A DNA stretch of 64,000 nucleotides, from contig NWBN01000014.1 in the NCBI GenBank assembly GCA_002633315.1, positions 62,001 through 126,000 of the forward strand, in the 5' to 3' direction. The notes below the pieces were generated by a model. The model had not been told where the DNA came from. It was given only the letters and a program-made list of their open reading frames with translations, and searched no databases. The position numbers and the translations under genes were made by a program. Shown here one piece after another: positions 32,362 to 42,447 of this stretch. The DNA is from Bacteroidales bacterium Phil6 (lineage in GTDB: Bacteria > Bacteroidota > Bacteroidia > Bacteroidales > F082). Every line of letters begins with the position of its first letter. Position 1 is the first letter of the stretch.

Positions 32362-34302
32362 TCATCTGATGTCTTGTTCTTTTTTCACTTGTTCATTAAT
32401 CATTTCTATGAATGCGTCTATTGTCATGAATCCGAGATCTCCTTCTCCATGTTTTCTGACAGACACCATCTTCCCATTCTCTTCTTTCTCACCCACCACG
32501 AGCATATATGGAACCTTTTTCATTTCAGCGTCACGAATCTTACGTCCTATCTTCTCATTTCTGTCGTCCATCAGCACTCTGATATCGGCTTTATCCAGTA
32601 GAGATTTGACTTCATCGGCATATTGCTGATATTTCTCGCTTACCGGTAATATAATTGCCTGGTCCGGAGCGAGCCACAACGGGAAGTCTCCTCCGCAATG
32701 TTCTATAAGCACAGCGACGAAACGTTCCATAGAACCAAACGGTGCACGATGTATCATGACAGGACGATGTTTCTCATTGTCGGCACCTATATATGTAAGG
32801 TCAAAACGCTCAGGAAGATTATAATCGACCTGAATGGTTCCGAGTTGCCATTTACGACCGAGAGCATCTTTTACCATAAAGTCGAGTTTAGGTCCGTAAA
32901 AAGCCGCCTCGCCATATTTCACATTAGCAGGTAAGTTTTTCTCCTTGCATGCCTCCACTATGGCTGCTTCCGCCTTGGCCCAATTCTCATCTGTCCCGAC
33001 ATATTTTTCATTGTTGTTAGGGTCTCTCAACGATATTTGTGCCTCGAAATTATTAAAACTCAATGCTTTAAAGATGATCTCAATAATCTCCATCACTCGT
33101 ATGAACTCATCTTTGACTTGGTCGGGACGACAAAAGATATGAGCATCATCCTGAGTAAACGAACGGACTCTTGTCAAACCGTGCAATTCTCCACTTTGTT
33201 CATACCGATATACAGTACCGAACTCTGCAAGCCGCAAAGGAAGGTCTTTATAAGAACGCGGCTGCCATTTATATATCATACAGTGATGAGGACAGTTCAT
33301 GGGTTTCAGCAGGTAAAGCTCTCCATCCTCAGGAGTAGTTATAGGTTGAAAACTGTCATGCCCGTAATGGTCCCAGTGTCCGGAAGTCACATACAGTTGT
33401 TTATTACCTATATGAGGTGTCATAACCTGTTCATAGCCATACTGTTTCTGTATCTTTGAAAGGAATTCCTGTAAACGCAGACGCAGAGCCGTACCTTTGG
33501 GCAACCACATGGGCAAGCCTTTACCCACCATATCGGTAAACATGAACAACTCCAACTCTTTCCCCAACTTACGATGGTCACGTTTCTTAGCTTCCTCTAT
33601 CAAGGCGAGATATTCGTCGAGTTCTTTTTTCTTCGGGAATGTTATACCATAAACACGTGTAAGTTGTTTACGTTTCTCATCGCCACGCCAATATGCGCCG
33701 GCCAAGGATGTAAGTTTCACAGCTTTGATAAAACTTGTGTCAGGAATATGAGGACCTCTGCACAAATCAGTAAATGTTCCTGATTTATAATATGTTATAG
33801 TACCATCTTCCAATTCGTTTATCAACTCCTGTTTATAGATATCACCTTTTTTAGTAAAATAATCCAAGGCTTCAGCCTTTGTGACATCAACACGTTCAAA
33901 AACCTGGTTCTGGTGTGCAAGTTCCGACATTCTTTTCTCAATCTTAACCAAATCATCTTCTGTCAGTACCTTATCACCAAAATCTATATCATAATAAAAA
34001 CCATTTTCTATGCTTGGTCCTATGCCAAACTTAACACCTTCATACAGTTGTTCTATAGCCTCTGCCATAAGGTGGGCAGAAGAATGCCACATGGCAGCTT
34101 TGCCTTCCGGGTCATTCCATGTATAAAGTTGAATCTCAGCATCCTCAACAACAGGACGTCTCGCATCCCACATAACGCCGTTCACTTTGGCAGACAATAC
34201 GTTACGTGCCAAGCCTTCACTGATGCTCTTTGCTATATCCAAAGGCGTAACACCTGCTTCATATTGTCTGACACTCTTGTCAGGAAATGTTATATTTATC
34301 AT
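32362..34302 (-). CDS. thrS: Threonyl-tRNA synthetase
   Basis: This 646-residue class II synthetase has an N-terminal TGS domain (1-60), then the editing domain with the zinc-like [11 protein letters not shown] (HxxxH). The catalytic core has motif 2 [28 protein letters not shown] and the zinc ligands MNCPHHC, a C-terminal motif 3 ([11 protein letters not shown]), and an anticodon-binding domain from about 540. It charges tRNA-Thr and edits mis-acylated serine. It heads the thrS-infC-rpmI-rplT operon, with a TATTTTTG promoter about 26 nt upstream. Confidence 0.98.
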   Translation of the reverse strand: MINITFPDKSVRQYEAGVTPLDIAKSISEGLARNVLSAKVNGVMWDARRPVVEDAEIQLYTWNDPEGKAAMWHSSAHLMAEAIEQLYEGVKFGIGPSIENGFYYDIDFGDKVLTEDDLVKIEKRMSELAHQNQVFERVDVTKAEALDYFTKKGDIYKQELINELEDGTITYYKSGTFTDLCRGPHIPDTSFIKAVKLTSLAGAYWRGDEKRKQLTRVYGITFPKKKELDEYLALIEEAKKRDHRKLGKELELFMFTDMVGKGLPMWLPKGTALRLRLQEFLSKIQKQYGYEQVMTPHIGNKQLYVTSGHWDHYGHDSFQPITTPEDGELYLLKPMNCPHHCMIYKWQPRSYKDLPLRLAEFGTVYRYEQSGELHGLTRVRSFTQDDAHIFCRPDQVKDEFIRVMEIIEIIFKALSFNNFEAQISLRDPNNNEKYVGTDENWAKAEAAIVEACKEKNLPANVKYGEAAFYGPKLDFMVKDALGRKWQLGTIQVDYNLPERFDLTYIGADNEKHRPVMIHRAPFGSMERFVAVLIEHCGGDFPLWLAPDQAIILPVSEKYQQYADEVKSLLDKADIRVLMDDRNEKIGRKIRDAEMKKVPYMLVVGEKEENGKMVSVRKHGEGDLGFMTIDAFIEMINEQVKKEQDIR

Positions 34303-34327
34303 AATTTCAGTCGATTAAAAAATCATG

Positions 34328-34335
34328 CAAAAATA
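34328..34335 (-). promoter_or_regulatory. thrS operon promoter -7 element (TATTTTTG)
   Basis: Minus-strand TATTTTTGC lies 25 nt upstream of the thrS ATG. Confidence 0.6.
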
Positions 34336-34609
34336 CACTTTTTTTCAATTACATAATCAACTACTTAACAAGATTTTTTTTATTTTATTTTTTTTATTAT
34401 TTCCATGGTTACAAAAAGAAACGTTTTACGCCACATCAAATCACAACTTATTATTATTCAATACATTAAAATACACAAGACACATCAACTGCAAACATAT
34501 TTCCAAAAATATTTTATGATTTCCATAGAATATTTTCATTTAAAAGAGAAAAAAATGAAGCAAAAAAAACTGCGGATAAGACTCAAAAATGACGCGGTTT
34601 GTTTTTTCA
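34336..34609. other. AT-rich intergenic region between thrS promoter and peptide-binding lipoprotein
   Basis: About 270 nt dominated by T and A runs. I see no gene, tRNA or convincing terminator hairpin. CTGCGG and GCGG near 34568-34600 are direct rather than inverted repeats. Confidence 0.4.
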
Positions 34610-36217
34610 TCATTCTTTCATCTCGACATTTTTTAGATTTAAAAGATTTGTAGAGTTGCTGCCAAGACCTGATATTCTGTTATTGACAAAGCGTAGGACT
34701 TCATCATAGTAAAGTATAACAACCGGAGCATCCATCATCATGACACTATCCATCTGTCTATACAATAAATACCTATCCTCAATATTGTTACACCCCACGG
34801 CTGCATCATACAGGCTGTCATACAAAGCATTGGAGTAATATGTATAATTAGGTCCCTGAGGAGTAAAGTTTTCGCTTATGAAAAGCGACAGATAATTCTC
34901 GGCATCAGGATAGTCCGCCACCCATGAAGAACGGAAAAACGGCAGGTTTCCTTTAGCACGTCTGTCTCTCAAAACGGCAGGCATCATCTCTTCCACCTCA
35001 CAATCAATGCCAATCATAGCAACAGAAGACTGTACAAACTTTGCAAGGTCAATATATTCTTTTGTAGCATAAAGTTTCAAGTTTTTTCCGTACAAGTCAT
35101 TATCTTTTACCAGGTCAAATGCTTTCTGCAAGTCATATTTGTAACCTATCGTACCCGTAGTATCATAGCCCGGAAGACCTTTAGGAATGATGCCGGAATG
35201 ACCCGGAGTTCCAATGCCGTTTCTAAGATATCTGAGCATATTTTCCCTATCTACCGAATAACTGACAGCCTGGCGTAACGCCTTATACTGTTCTTTCGAC
35301 ATATTTTCCATGTCGTTTATGTTAAATGACAAATATTCAGTATTCAGATATGGTTCCCTGACAAGATAAATCCTGTCATTATATTTGGCACGCAAACGAC
35401 CATCTCGTGTAAGAAGCTCATCTTTGTAACGAGAATCTATACCGGACATAAAGTCAAATTTGCCCTTGACAAATTCCATAAAAGCCACTTGTTTGTCAAT
35501 GATAAAACTTATTGACACTGCATCTATGAATGGAAGACGTCTTCCATTCTCAAACTCGAAATAATCAGGATTTTTCCTAAAAACGCAACGGACACCTTCT
35601 TTCCAATATTGAAATCTGAAAGGCCCGGTTCCCACCGGATGACGCCCAAAGTCATCACCGTAAAATTCTACGGCTTCTCTCGGTACCACAGCAGTATAAA
35701 GCATGGAAACAATACCGAGAAAAGCCGGAAAAGGATGATCAAGTTCCACAACAAAAACACTGTCATTCAATGCCTTGAAAGAATATCCATTTTCATCCTG
35801 ATGTACGGCAGAGAAAATCCATACTCCAGGCGAACTCAACTTTCTATCGACTACTCTGTTAAAAGAAAACACCACATCATCGGCGACGACTTTTCTGCTT
35901 TTCCCTCCAAAACAACTGTCGTTATGAAAAAAAACATCATCCCGAAGAACGAAAGTATATGTCTTGCCATCATCGCTAATGTCCCAGCGTTTCGCCAAAG
36001 AAGGCACGAGATTCATGTCATCGTCGAAAGACAACAGAGTGTTATATAATTGATTGCATGCCCAGATATGCGGCAAGTCTTTGGCATAGACAGGATCAAG
36101 AGTCAAAATGTTAACCGACTCGTTATATTTGAAAATCTTGTATTCTTCATTATTCTCTTTTTTAGAACATGAAAAAAACAAAAACGCCAAAAACAGCAAA
36201 AAAAACGCATTTCTCAT
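34610..36217 (-). CDS. Solute-binding lipoprotein of an oligopeptide ABC transporter (SBP_bac_5)
   Basis: This lipoprotein of about 535 residues (signal ending AFLFFSC) has an extracellular-solute-binding family 5 domain. Visible signatures are LTLDPVYAKDLPHIWACNQLYNTL, LAKRWDISDDGKTYTFVLRDDVFFHND and GTGPFRFQYW. It should bind oligopeptides or similar ligands for import. No permease or ATPase gene is adjacent, so it is an orphan here. Three in-frame ATGs exist (36229, 36226, 36217); 36217 gives the cleanest signal peptide. If transcription starts just after TATTTTTG at 36238-36245, the leader is only about 5-20 nt. It is divergent from the Crp/Fnr gene. Confidence 0.92.
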   Translation of the reverse strand: MRNAFFLLFLAFLFFSCSKKENNEEYKIFKYNESVNILTLDPVYAKDLPHIWACNQLYNTLLSFDDDMNLVPSLAKRWDISDDGKTYTFVLRDDVFFHNDSCFGGKSRKVVADDVVFSFNRVVDRKLSSPGVWIFSAVHQDENGYSFKALNDSVFVVELDHPFPAFLGIVSMLYTAVVPREAVEFYGDDFGRHPVGTGPFRFQYWKEGVRCVFRKNPDYFEFENGRRLPFIDAVSISFIIDKQVAFMEFVKGKFDFMSGIDSRYKDELLTRDGRLRAKYNDRIYLVREPYLNTEYLSFNINDMENMSKEQYKALRQAVSYSVDRENMLRYLRNGIGTPGHSGIIPKGLPGYDTTGTIGYKYDLQKAFDLVKDNDLYGKNLKLYATKEYIDLAKFVQSSVAMIGIDCEVEEMMPAVLRDRRAKGNLPFFRSSWVADYPDAENYLSLFISENFTPQGPNYTYYSNALYDSLYDAAVGCNNIEDRYLLYRQMDSVMMMDAPVVILYYDEVLRFVNNRISGLGSNSTNLLNLKNVEMKE

Positions 36218-36237
36218 AACAAGCATCATTCGTCATG

Positions 36238-36245
36238 CAAAAATA
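36238..36245 (-). promoter_or_regulatory. Promoter -7 element of the peptide-binding lipoprotein gene (TATTTTTG)
   Basis: Minus-strand TATTTTTGC lies 8 nt before the first possible ATG (36229). Confidence 0.55.
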
Positions 36246-36292
36246 ATTAATTTCAAGAACATATAAAATGACATTTTAAAGTAGAAAAACAT

Positions 36293-36300
36293 TAACTTTG
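36293..36300 (+). promoter_or_regulatory. Crp/Fnr gene promoter -7 element (TAACTTTG)
   Basis: TAACTTTGC ends 11 nt before the ATG at 36312. It lies 47 nt from the divergent promoter of the peptide-binding gene. Confidence 0.6.
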
Positions 36301-36311
36301 CAAAAAAATTC

Positions 36312-36965
36312 ATGGAAAACACGACAGATACATACGCAGATTTACTTCTTGAAACGCCAATTTTCACAGGGTGGAAGAAAGAATATCTGACTGCATTTCT
36401 CAATCAGTCGCGTTATTATATCAGGTCATACAAAGCCAACAGTATAATAATGATGCAGGACAGTGAATGCAGCTATTTGTCTCTCTTGACAGAAGGGAAA
36501 GTCAACGCTCTGCTGATGAACGACGAAGGCAAACAAGTCATCATAGAAGACATGCAGGCGCCAAGGGCTATAGCCCCTGCAGCACTTTTCGCGACAGAAA
36601 GCCGATACCCTGTATATATTCAGTCTGTCACAGATTGCAAGATATTTTATATCGACAAGGCCCAATTTGAAGAACTGATGCATAAAGAATCAGTCATCAT
36701 GAAAAACTTCATACGGCTGTTATCCGACAAAAGCATCTTTTTAAGCAAGAAAATAAACACTTTCGCTTTACAGACCCTGAAGGAGCGTCTTGTATCATAT
36801 CTGAAAAACGACGTAGAGGAAAGGATTACACAGCAAGAATTGGCAAACAGATTAGGTGTAACTCGCCCGTCACTGTCAAGAGTGTTATCCGAATTGATAA
36901 ATGAAGGTACCGTATCGGTGGAAAACCGCAAGATTTTCATCAACGACAAGAACAACCGACAATAA
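36312..36965 (+). CDS. Crp/Fnr family transcriptional regulator
   Basis: This 217-residue regulator has an N-terminal cyclic-nucleotide-binding-fold domain (about 15-130) and a C-terminal winged HTH with ITQQELANRLGVTRPSLSRVLSELINEG. It lacks the N-terminal cysteine cluster of oxygen-sensing FNR (only isolated cysteines are present), so it is not a classical Fe-S FNR. It also lacks an obvious full cAMP signature. The effector is unknown. Being divergent from the peptide-binding lipoprotein gene over about 80 nt, it may regulate that gene; this is inference. Confidence 0.92.
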   Translation: MENTTDTYADLLLETPIFTGWKKEYLTAFLNQSRYYIRSYKANSIIMMQDSECSYLSLLTEGKVNALLMNDEGKQVIIEDMQAPRAIAPAALFATESRYPVYIQSVTDCKIFYIDKAQFEELMHKESVIMKNFIRLLSDKSIFLSKKINTFALQTLKERLVSYLKNDVEERITQQELANRLGVTRPSLSRVLSELINEGTVSVENRKIFINDKNNRQ

Positions 36966-37174
36966 TATTCCGAAAAATATCAACTGTTGTAACATGGCAA
37001 CAAACACAAGGTATTTTAATCTAAATTATTTCAAAAGATACTGTTTGTCGAAATACGATTTATACACATTCCCCGCTTTCAGCACATCTCAAAAAACACA
37101 CGTCTTCCCCGCTCGAGAATACAAAAACATTCTCTCACTTAAATAAAAGCATTTCAGGGAAGTCGTGTTTTATA

Positions 37175-39691
37175 TCATTGTATCATCATTTGAGTTGCAG
37201 GTCTGAAACCTGTCACTTTCTTATGCGAATCAATCAGATACTTATTATAATCGAGATCGTTAACATCCTGTTCTTTCTCAAGAGAGATATCAAGCACCTC
37301 CATCATGTCGCGAACAAAATGTATCTTGATATTTTTTACATACTCCTCTTTTATATCAAGAAAGTCGCGTTTATTATCCAAAGACAATATGACGTCCGTC
37401 ACCTCATTACGTTTAGCGGCAAGCATCTTCTCCTTTACTCCGCCCACCGGCAGCACCTTGCCTCTCAATGTTATCTCTCCCGTCATGGCGAGATTGTCTT
37501 TAACTTTACGTTGAGTGAAAGCCGAAGTAAGAGCTGTCAACATAGTAACACCTGCCGACGGACCATCTTTGGGAGTAGCACCTTCAGGCACATGGACATG
37601 CACATTCCATTCCTCAAACACCAAAGGATTTATATTCAGTTTATTGGCATGTGCCTTGATAAACTCGTATGCTATGGTAGCAGACTCTCTCATAACATCG
37701 CCGAGGTTGCCTGTCAGATTCAGCATACCATGGCCACGGCTCATACTCACCTCAATAGACAATATTTCGCCTCCAACCGGTGTCCATGCCAACCCCACAG
37801 CCACACCGGGCATATCATGCTTGACTACTTCATCATCATGGAACATAGGTACACCAAGCACATCATTCAAATCTTTCACCGACACCTTTTTATCATATTC
37901 CATACCTGAAGCTATGAACTTCGCCTTACGACGCACCACGTCGGCAATCTTACGCTCCAAAGAACGCACGCCCGCCTCTCTCGTATAATTGTCTATGATA
38001 CGCATGACAATATCCTTACTAAAATTCACATCAGAAGACCTCAAACCATGTTCCTTAATCTGTTTGGGAATAAGATGACGTTTTGCAATCTCATATTTCT
38101 CTTCTCTCAAGTATCCGTTCAGTTCTATTATCTCCATTCTGTCACGCAAAGCCGGATGTATAGTCGAGAGATTGTTGGCAGTAGCGATAAACATAACTTT
38201 GGACAAGTCATAATCCAATTCCAAGAAGTTGTCCGAGAAGGTGTTATTCTGTTCAGGGTCAAGAATCTCAAGCAAAGCAGCCTGCGGATCGCCATTAATA
38301 TTGTTTCCGCTCACCTTATCTATCTCATCGAGGATGAAAACCGGGTTGGAAGACTTGGCTTTTTTAATATTCTGTATGACACGACCCGGCATGGCGCCAA
38401 TATAGGTCTTGCGATGACCCCTCAACTCCGACTCATCACGCATACCACCGAGTGACATTCTGATATATTTACGTCCCAATGCCTTAGCCACCGATTTACC
38501 CAAAGACGTCTTACCTACACCGGGAGGACCGACAAGACATAAGATAGGCGATTTCATGTCATTCTTCAATTTCAATACTGCAAGATGCTCAACAATACGT
38601 TCTTTTATCTTCTCCAAACCGAAATGGTCCTTATCGAGTACTTTTTGAGCATGGTCGAGATTGAAGCTATCTTTAGTAAACTCATTCCATGGCAATTCAA
38701 CAAGATATTCAAGGTAATTATGCTGAATGCCATAGTCGGCGACCTGTGGATTCATACGCTGCAATTTCTGCAATTCTTTCTCAAAGACCTGCTTCACCTC
38801 CTTACTCCATTTCTTTTTAGCAGCCTTTTTCTGCAACTCTTTAATATCCAAATCATTAGGAGTACCACCGAGTTCTTCTTGAATAGTCCTCAACTGTTGA
38901 TTCAACAAGTATTCACGCTGTTGTTTGTCCATATCGGACTTTACCTTATTCTGAATCTGATGTTTCAACTCAATCATCTGCAGTTCGTTATTCAGGACTT
39001 CGAGCAAGGCTGTGGCGAATTTGGTAATCTCCATTATTTCGAGCAAATTTTGTCGTTCTTTCATTGCAGGGACCAAATTGCTTGCCACGAAATTTACCAT
39101 AAACCATGGACTTTCAATATTTTTTATGGCGAGAGATGCCTCGAACGGCATATTGGAAGACTTCTGCATAATCTTCATTGCCATATCTCTGACAGACTGT
39201 ATCAAAGCATCAAATTTCTTATCATGAGGAACGTATAAATTTTCTCCGTAAGGATGTATCTTGCCTTTGATATAAGGTTCTGTTTCAATGATATCATCTA
39301 AGAAGAAACGTCTTTTTCCCTGAATAATGACGGTAGTATTACCGTCAGGCATTTGTAATGTCTTGATAATCTGTGCAACAGTTCCTACAGAAAACATATC
39401 CTGCAATTCCGGTTCTTCTATTTCCGCATCACGTTGAGCAATGACTCCAATAACCTGACGGTTTTTGTATGCATCTTTTACGAGACGTATGGATTTATCT
39501 CGTCCTACAGTTATCGGCATAACGACGCCCGGAAAAAGAACAGCATTACGAAGCGGCAGAATAGGCAGTATCTCCGGGAAGACTTCTTCGTTCATACGTT
39601 GTTCATCTTCCTGTGAGAGTAAAGGTATATATTCTGCTTCTGTCTCCACAATATCGCTGACAATTATATCTGGATTAATACGGTTATTCAT
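37175..39691 (-). CDS. lon: ATP-dependent protease La (Lon)
   Basis: This 838-residue Lon has the substrate-binding LON domain (about 40-250), a coiled-coil region and AAA+ Walker A GPPGVGKTS near residue 388. The Walker B FILDEIDKV is followed by the C-terminal protease domain with catalytic Ser in PKDGPSAGV (about 720) and the Lys in the following KVLPVGGVKEK region. It degrades misfolded and specific regulatory proteins in the cytoplasm. It is monocistronic, convergent with the Crp/Fnr gene, and separated from L31 by the terminator at 39733-39762. Confidence 0.98.
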   Translation of the reverse strand: MNNRINPDIIVSDIVETEAEYIPLLSQEDEQRMNEEVFPEILPILPLRNAVLFPGVVMPITVGRDKSIRLVKDAYKNRQVIGVIAQRDAEIEEPELQDMFSVGTVAQIIKTLQMPDGNTTVIIQGKRRFFLDDIIETEPYIKGKIHPYGENLYVPHDKKFDALIQSVRDMAMKIMQKSSNMPFEASLAIKNIESPWFMVNFVASNLVPAMKERQNLLEIMEITKFATALLEVLNNELQMIELKHQIQNKVKSDMDKQQREYLLNQQLRTIQEELGGTPNDLDIKELQKKAAKKKWSKEVKQVFEKELQKLQRMNPQVADYGIQHNYLEYLVELPWNEFTKDSFNLDHAQKVLDKDHFGLEKIKERIVEHLAVLKLKNDMKSPILCLVGPPGVGKTSLGKSVAKALGRKYIRMSLGGMRDESELRGHRKTYIGAMPGRVIQNIKKAKSSNPVFILDEIDKVSGNNINGDPQAALLEILDPEQNNTFSDNFLELDYDLSKVMFIATANNLSTIHPALRDRMEIIELNGYLREEKYEIAKRHLIPKQIKEHGLRSSDVNFSKDIVMRIIDNYTREAGVRSLERKIADVVRRKAKFIASGMEYDKKVSVKDLNDVLGVPMFHDDEVVKHDMPGVAVGLAWTPVGGEILSIEVSMSRGHGMLNLTGNLGDVMRESATIAYEFIKAHANKLNINPLVFEEWNVHVHVPEGATPKDGPSAGVTMLTALTSAFTQRKVKDNLAMTGEITLRGKVLPVGGVKEKMLAAKRNEVTDVILSLDNKRDFLDIKEEYVKNIKIHFVRDMMEVLDISLEKEQDVNDLDYNKYLIDSHKKVTGFRPATQMMIQ

Positions 39692-39732
39692 AATAATTTC
39701 AATTTCAAAATATGAATGTCAATAATCATGCC

Positions 39733-39762
39733 AAAAAAAACCCTTGTCATTACTGGCAAGGG
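39733..39762 (-). terminator. Intrinsic terminator of the L31 gene
   Basis: Arms CCCTTG (39741-39746) and CAAGGG (39757-39762), with further pairing inside, are followed on the minus strand by TTTTTTTTGG. Confidence 0.85.
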
Positions 39763-39803
39763 CGAAACTTCATTATGAAAAATTTAACAAACCTTATTTA
39801 TCC

Positions 39804-40070
39804 TTATTTTTTCCTATTTTCCTGAAATTTTTTATACTTGTTGTTAAATTTATCGACACGACCTGCTGTGTCAACAAGTTTCATCTTGCCTGTATAGAAC
39901 GGGTGTGATGTATTAGATATTTCAAGTTTTACCAATGGATACTCATTCCCATCTTCCCATACTATGGTATCCTTTGTATTAATTGTCGAACGTGACATAA
40001 ATGCATAATCGTTCGACATGTCTTTGAAAACGACCAAACGGTAATTCTTCGGATGTATGTCTTTCTTCAT
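39804..40070 (-). CDS. rpmE2: 50S ribosomal protein L31 type B
   Basis: This protein of about 88 residues starts [18 protein letters not shown] and has the [24 protein letters not shown] motif of L31. The zinc-binding CxxC pair is absent, so it is the type B, zinc-independent form. The open frame extends to a TTG at 40100 ([10 protein letters not shown]), but that would start inside the TAATTTTG promoter (40098-40105); ATG 40070 is correct. It is monocistronic. No type A copy is in the window. Confidence 0.96.
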   Translation of the reverse strand: MKKDIHPKNYRLVVFKDMSNDYAFMSRSTINTKDTIVWEDGNEYPLVKLEISNTSHPFYTGKMKLVDTAGRVDKFNNKYKKFQENRKK

Positions 40071-40097
40071 CGCTTTTTTTACTTTTATTTTGAACTG

Positions 40098-40105
40098 CAA
40101 AATTA
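40098..40105 (-). promoter_or_regulatory. L31 promoter -7 element (TAATTTTG)
   Basis: Minus-strand TAATTTTGC lies 27 nt upstream of the L31 ATG and overlaps the false TTG start. Confidence 0.6.
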
Positions 40106-40179
40106 CAACTTTTACTTATACAAAAGCATATTTTTTTAACTTTTTTTTATTTTTTTACAAAATATTGTAAATCATCATA

Positions 40180-41226
40180 TTAAATATTTAACAAAAAATT
40201 CATGGTATCAATACCATCAGCATAATCCATTAAGGATGGAATCTGAGCTTTCCCAAAATCAAATGATTTTTCCATAAAAGCCTTTTCAGTTACAACACAT
40301 TGTATCTTATCTTCATTAATCTGTAAAAATGACATAACATCTGACAAATTGTCATATTCCTTATAATAAAGCATTGACACCGGTGACGCCATAACATCAG
40401 ACTCCTTGAGAATCAGGAAGCCATTATCATAATGTTTGACATTATTCACCAGACAAACAGCTTTGTTATATTCATAATTGTTAAAATAGCGAGCATGTGT
40501 CGCAAGATGTTCATATTTGGAAAATGCCTTAAACATATCTGTAAAATCATAATTTGCCGGCACCAACAGGAAAGATACGGAACGGCAACCAAGACCAAAA
40601 TACAGAAATACGTCATCAGCAAGACGTGTAAGGGCATCAAAAGACTCATCACCTCGCAACACTGCTACAGAGTTTCTGTTTTTCCTGATTATATTAGGAT
40701 ATTTTGAGAAATAAAAATCGAAATAACGAGAAGTGTTATTGCTACCTGTGGCAATGACAGCATCGAAGTCGGATAAAATATTGTCGGTGAAACAGATAAA
40801 ATCCGAAAAGCGAGGTTCTATAGTACAAAGCATATCGGCGAGAGCTGGCAAAAGATAAGGGTCGTTATGGGATAACTTGCCAATAAAACGATGACCCGAC
40901 ATCAACACACAGAAAAAGTCGTGAAATCCCACCAAAGGTATATTGCCTGCCATTATGACACCTACTGTTTTTGGAACGATATCGATATTATCATAACGAT
41001 TTAAAAAATCTTCCATCCCAGACTGCTGTAACATACAGCATATTGATTTTATGGCATTAGATACATTATCCTGAGTAAACCAAACGTTATTTTCTGAAGC
41101 CGAAACACAAGCCTTGTCAAAAGCCTGTCGTGCCGGTAAAAAACGGGCATCAACATCTTCAATATCAGACCTTAAAACAAAAGCCAATTTACTGAATGCC
41201 AATAATTTATCATTTCTTCCAAACAT
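40180..41226 (-). CDS. LuxC-like acyl-CoA reductase family protein
   Basis: This protein of about 348 residues belongs to the LuxC acyl-CoA reductase family. Motifs include GVIMAGNIPLVGFHDFFCVLMSG, AVIATGSNNTSRYFDFYFSKYP, a candidate catalytic Cys region FGLGCRSVSFLLVP, and FDFGKAQIPSLMDYADG near the end. Family members reduce acyl-CoA to fatty aldehyde with NAD(P)H. The real substrate here is unknown; there are no lux genes nearby. It is divergent from serC, an arrangement that as far as I recall is common in Bacteroidota. The frame extends further upstream to 41283, but ATG 41226 (MFGRNDKLL) fits best. Confidence 0.88.
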   Translation of the reverse strand: MFGRNDKLLAFSKLAFVLRSDIEDVDARFLPARQAFDKACVSASENNVWFTQDNVSNAIKSICCMLQQSGMEDFLNRYDNIDIVPKTVGVIMAGNIPLVGFHDFFCVLMSGHRFIGKLSHNDPYLLPALADMLCTIEPRFSDFICFTDNILSDFDAVIATGSNNTSRYFDFYFSKYPNIIRKNRNSVAVLRGDESFDALTRLADDVFLYFGLGCRSVSFLLVPANYDFTDMFKAFSKYEHLATHARYFNNYEYNKAVCLVNNVKHYDNGFLILKESDVMASPVSMLYYKEYDNLSDVMSFLQINEDKIQCVVTEKAFMEKSFDFGKAQIPSLMDYADGIDTMNFLLNI

Positions 41227-41293
41227 AATCGCGTTTTTTTTGCAAAAAAAAAACATTTTTTTCAATAAAACACATTTAATCAATTTTATTTTC

Positions 41294-41301
41294 TACCTTT
41301 G
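41294..41301 (+). promoter_or_regulatory. serC operon promoter -7 element (TACCTTTG)
   Basis: TACCTTTGC lies 51 nt upstream of the serC ATG, giving a leader of about 45 nt. Confidence 0.65.
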
Positions 41302-41352
41302 CAACGTGAATAGACAAATATTAACGAATAAACTAACTAAAAAAATATAGTG

Positions 41353-42429
41353 ATGAAAGTAGCTCACAATTTCAACGCCGGACCATGTGTCCTCCCAAAA
41401 GAAGCTATCAATGCAGCTATTGAAGCATTGAAAGATTTTGCCGGTACAGGTATGTCAGTAATCGAAGTATCACACCGTTCCAAAGAATGGCAGGCTGTGA
41501 TGGATGAGACAGAAGCTCTGTGGAAAGAGATTCTCAACATTCCCGATGGATATAAAGTATTGTTCCTCGGCGGTGGTGCATCTACACAATTCCTGATGAT
41601 ACCCATGAACTTCCTCGAGAAGAAGGCTGCATACCTTGAGACAGGTGTATGGGCAAAGAAAGCTCTCAAAGAAGCAAAAGGAATAGGTGATGCATACGCA
41701 TTGGCTTCATCAGCAGATGCGACATTCAACTATATTCCAAAAGGTTGGCAGATTCCTACAGATGTCGATTATTTCCACATCACTACCAACAACACAATTT
41801 ATGGTACTGAGATACGTCAGGACTTCGACAGCCCTGTTCCATTGATTGCCGACATGTCATCAGACATCATGAGTCGTCCTGTTGACGTTTCAAAATACAC
41901 TTGCATTTATGGCGGTGCACAAAAGAACGTCGGTCCTGCCGGTGTTACATTCGTCATAGTGAAAGAAGACGCTCTCGGAAAAGTCAGCCGTTACATCCCT
42001 ACCATGTTGAATTACAAAACACACGTCGATGAAAGTTCAATGTTCAACACACCTCCTGTATTTTCTATCTTTGTAATGAAAGAGACTTTGAAATGGTTGA
42101 AAGGACTCGGTGGTTTGACAGTGATGCAAAAGATGAACAAAGAGAAATCAGATTTACTGTACAACGAGATAGACCGCAACAGCATGTTTGTCGGAACAGT
42201 AGCCAACAAAGAAGACCGTTCCGTGATGAATCACTGCTGGGTGATGGCTCCTGAGTACAAAGACAAAGAAGAAGCTTTCATGGCATTTGCCAAAGAGCGT
42301 GGCATGGTAGGTATCAAAGGACACCGTTCAGTAGGCGGTTTCCGTGCTTCATTATACAACGCTTGTCCAAAAGCCAGCGTAGAAGCATTGGTACAATGCA
42401 TGCAAGATTTCGAAAAAGCCAACAAATAA
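41353..42429 (+). CDS. serC: Phosphoserine aminotransferase
   Basis: This PLP enzyme of about 358 residues makes phosphoserine from 3-phosphohydroxypyruvate and glutamate in serine biosynthesis. Signature parts are [28 protein letters not shown], the [13 protein letters not shown] region, and the PLP-binding Lys in [12 protein letters not shown]. The ATG at 41353 follows an in-frame GTG at 41350; ATG is preferred. Codon usage is strongly biased toward common codons, suggesting high expression. It forms an operon with serA, 18 nt downstream. Confidence 0.98.
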   Translation: MKVAHNFNAGPCVLPKEAINAAIEALKDFAGTGMSVIEVSHRSKEWQAVMDETEALWKEILNIPDGYKVLFLGGGASTQFLMIPMNFLEKKAAYLETGVWAKKALKEAKGIGDAYALASSADATFNYIPKGWQIPTDVDYFHITTNNTIYGTEIRQDFDSPVPLIADMSSDIMSRPVDVSKYTCIYGGAQKNVGPAGVTFVIVKEDALGKVSRYIPTMLNYKTHVDESSMFNTPPVFSIFVMKETLKWLKGLGGLTVMQKMNKEKSDLLYNEIDRNSMFVGTVANKEDRSVMNHCWVMAPEYKDKEEAFMAFAKERGMVGIKGHRSVGGFRASLYNACPKASVEALVQCMQDFEKANK

Positions 42430-42447
42430 TTAATAAAAATAGGTATC

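Noticed and set aside
36965-37174. GAGAAT/ATTCTC hairpin between Crp/Fnr and lon
   Set aside because: Only 6 bp with no T-run; too weak to call a terminator.
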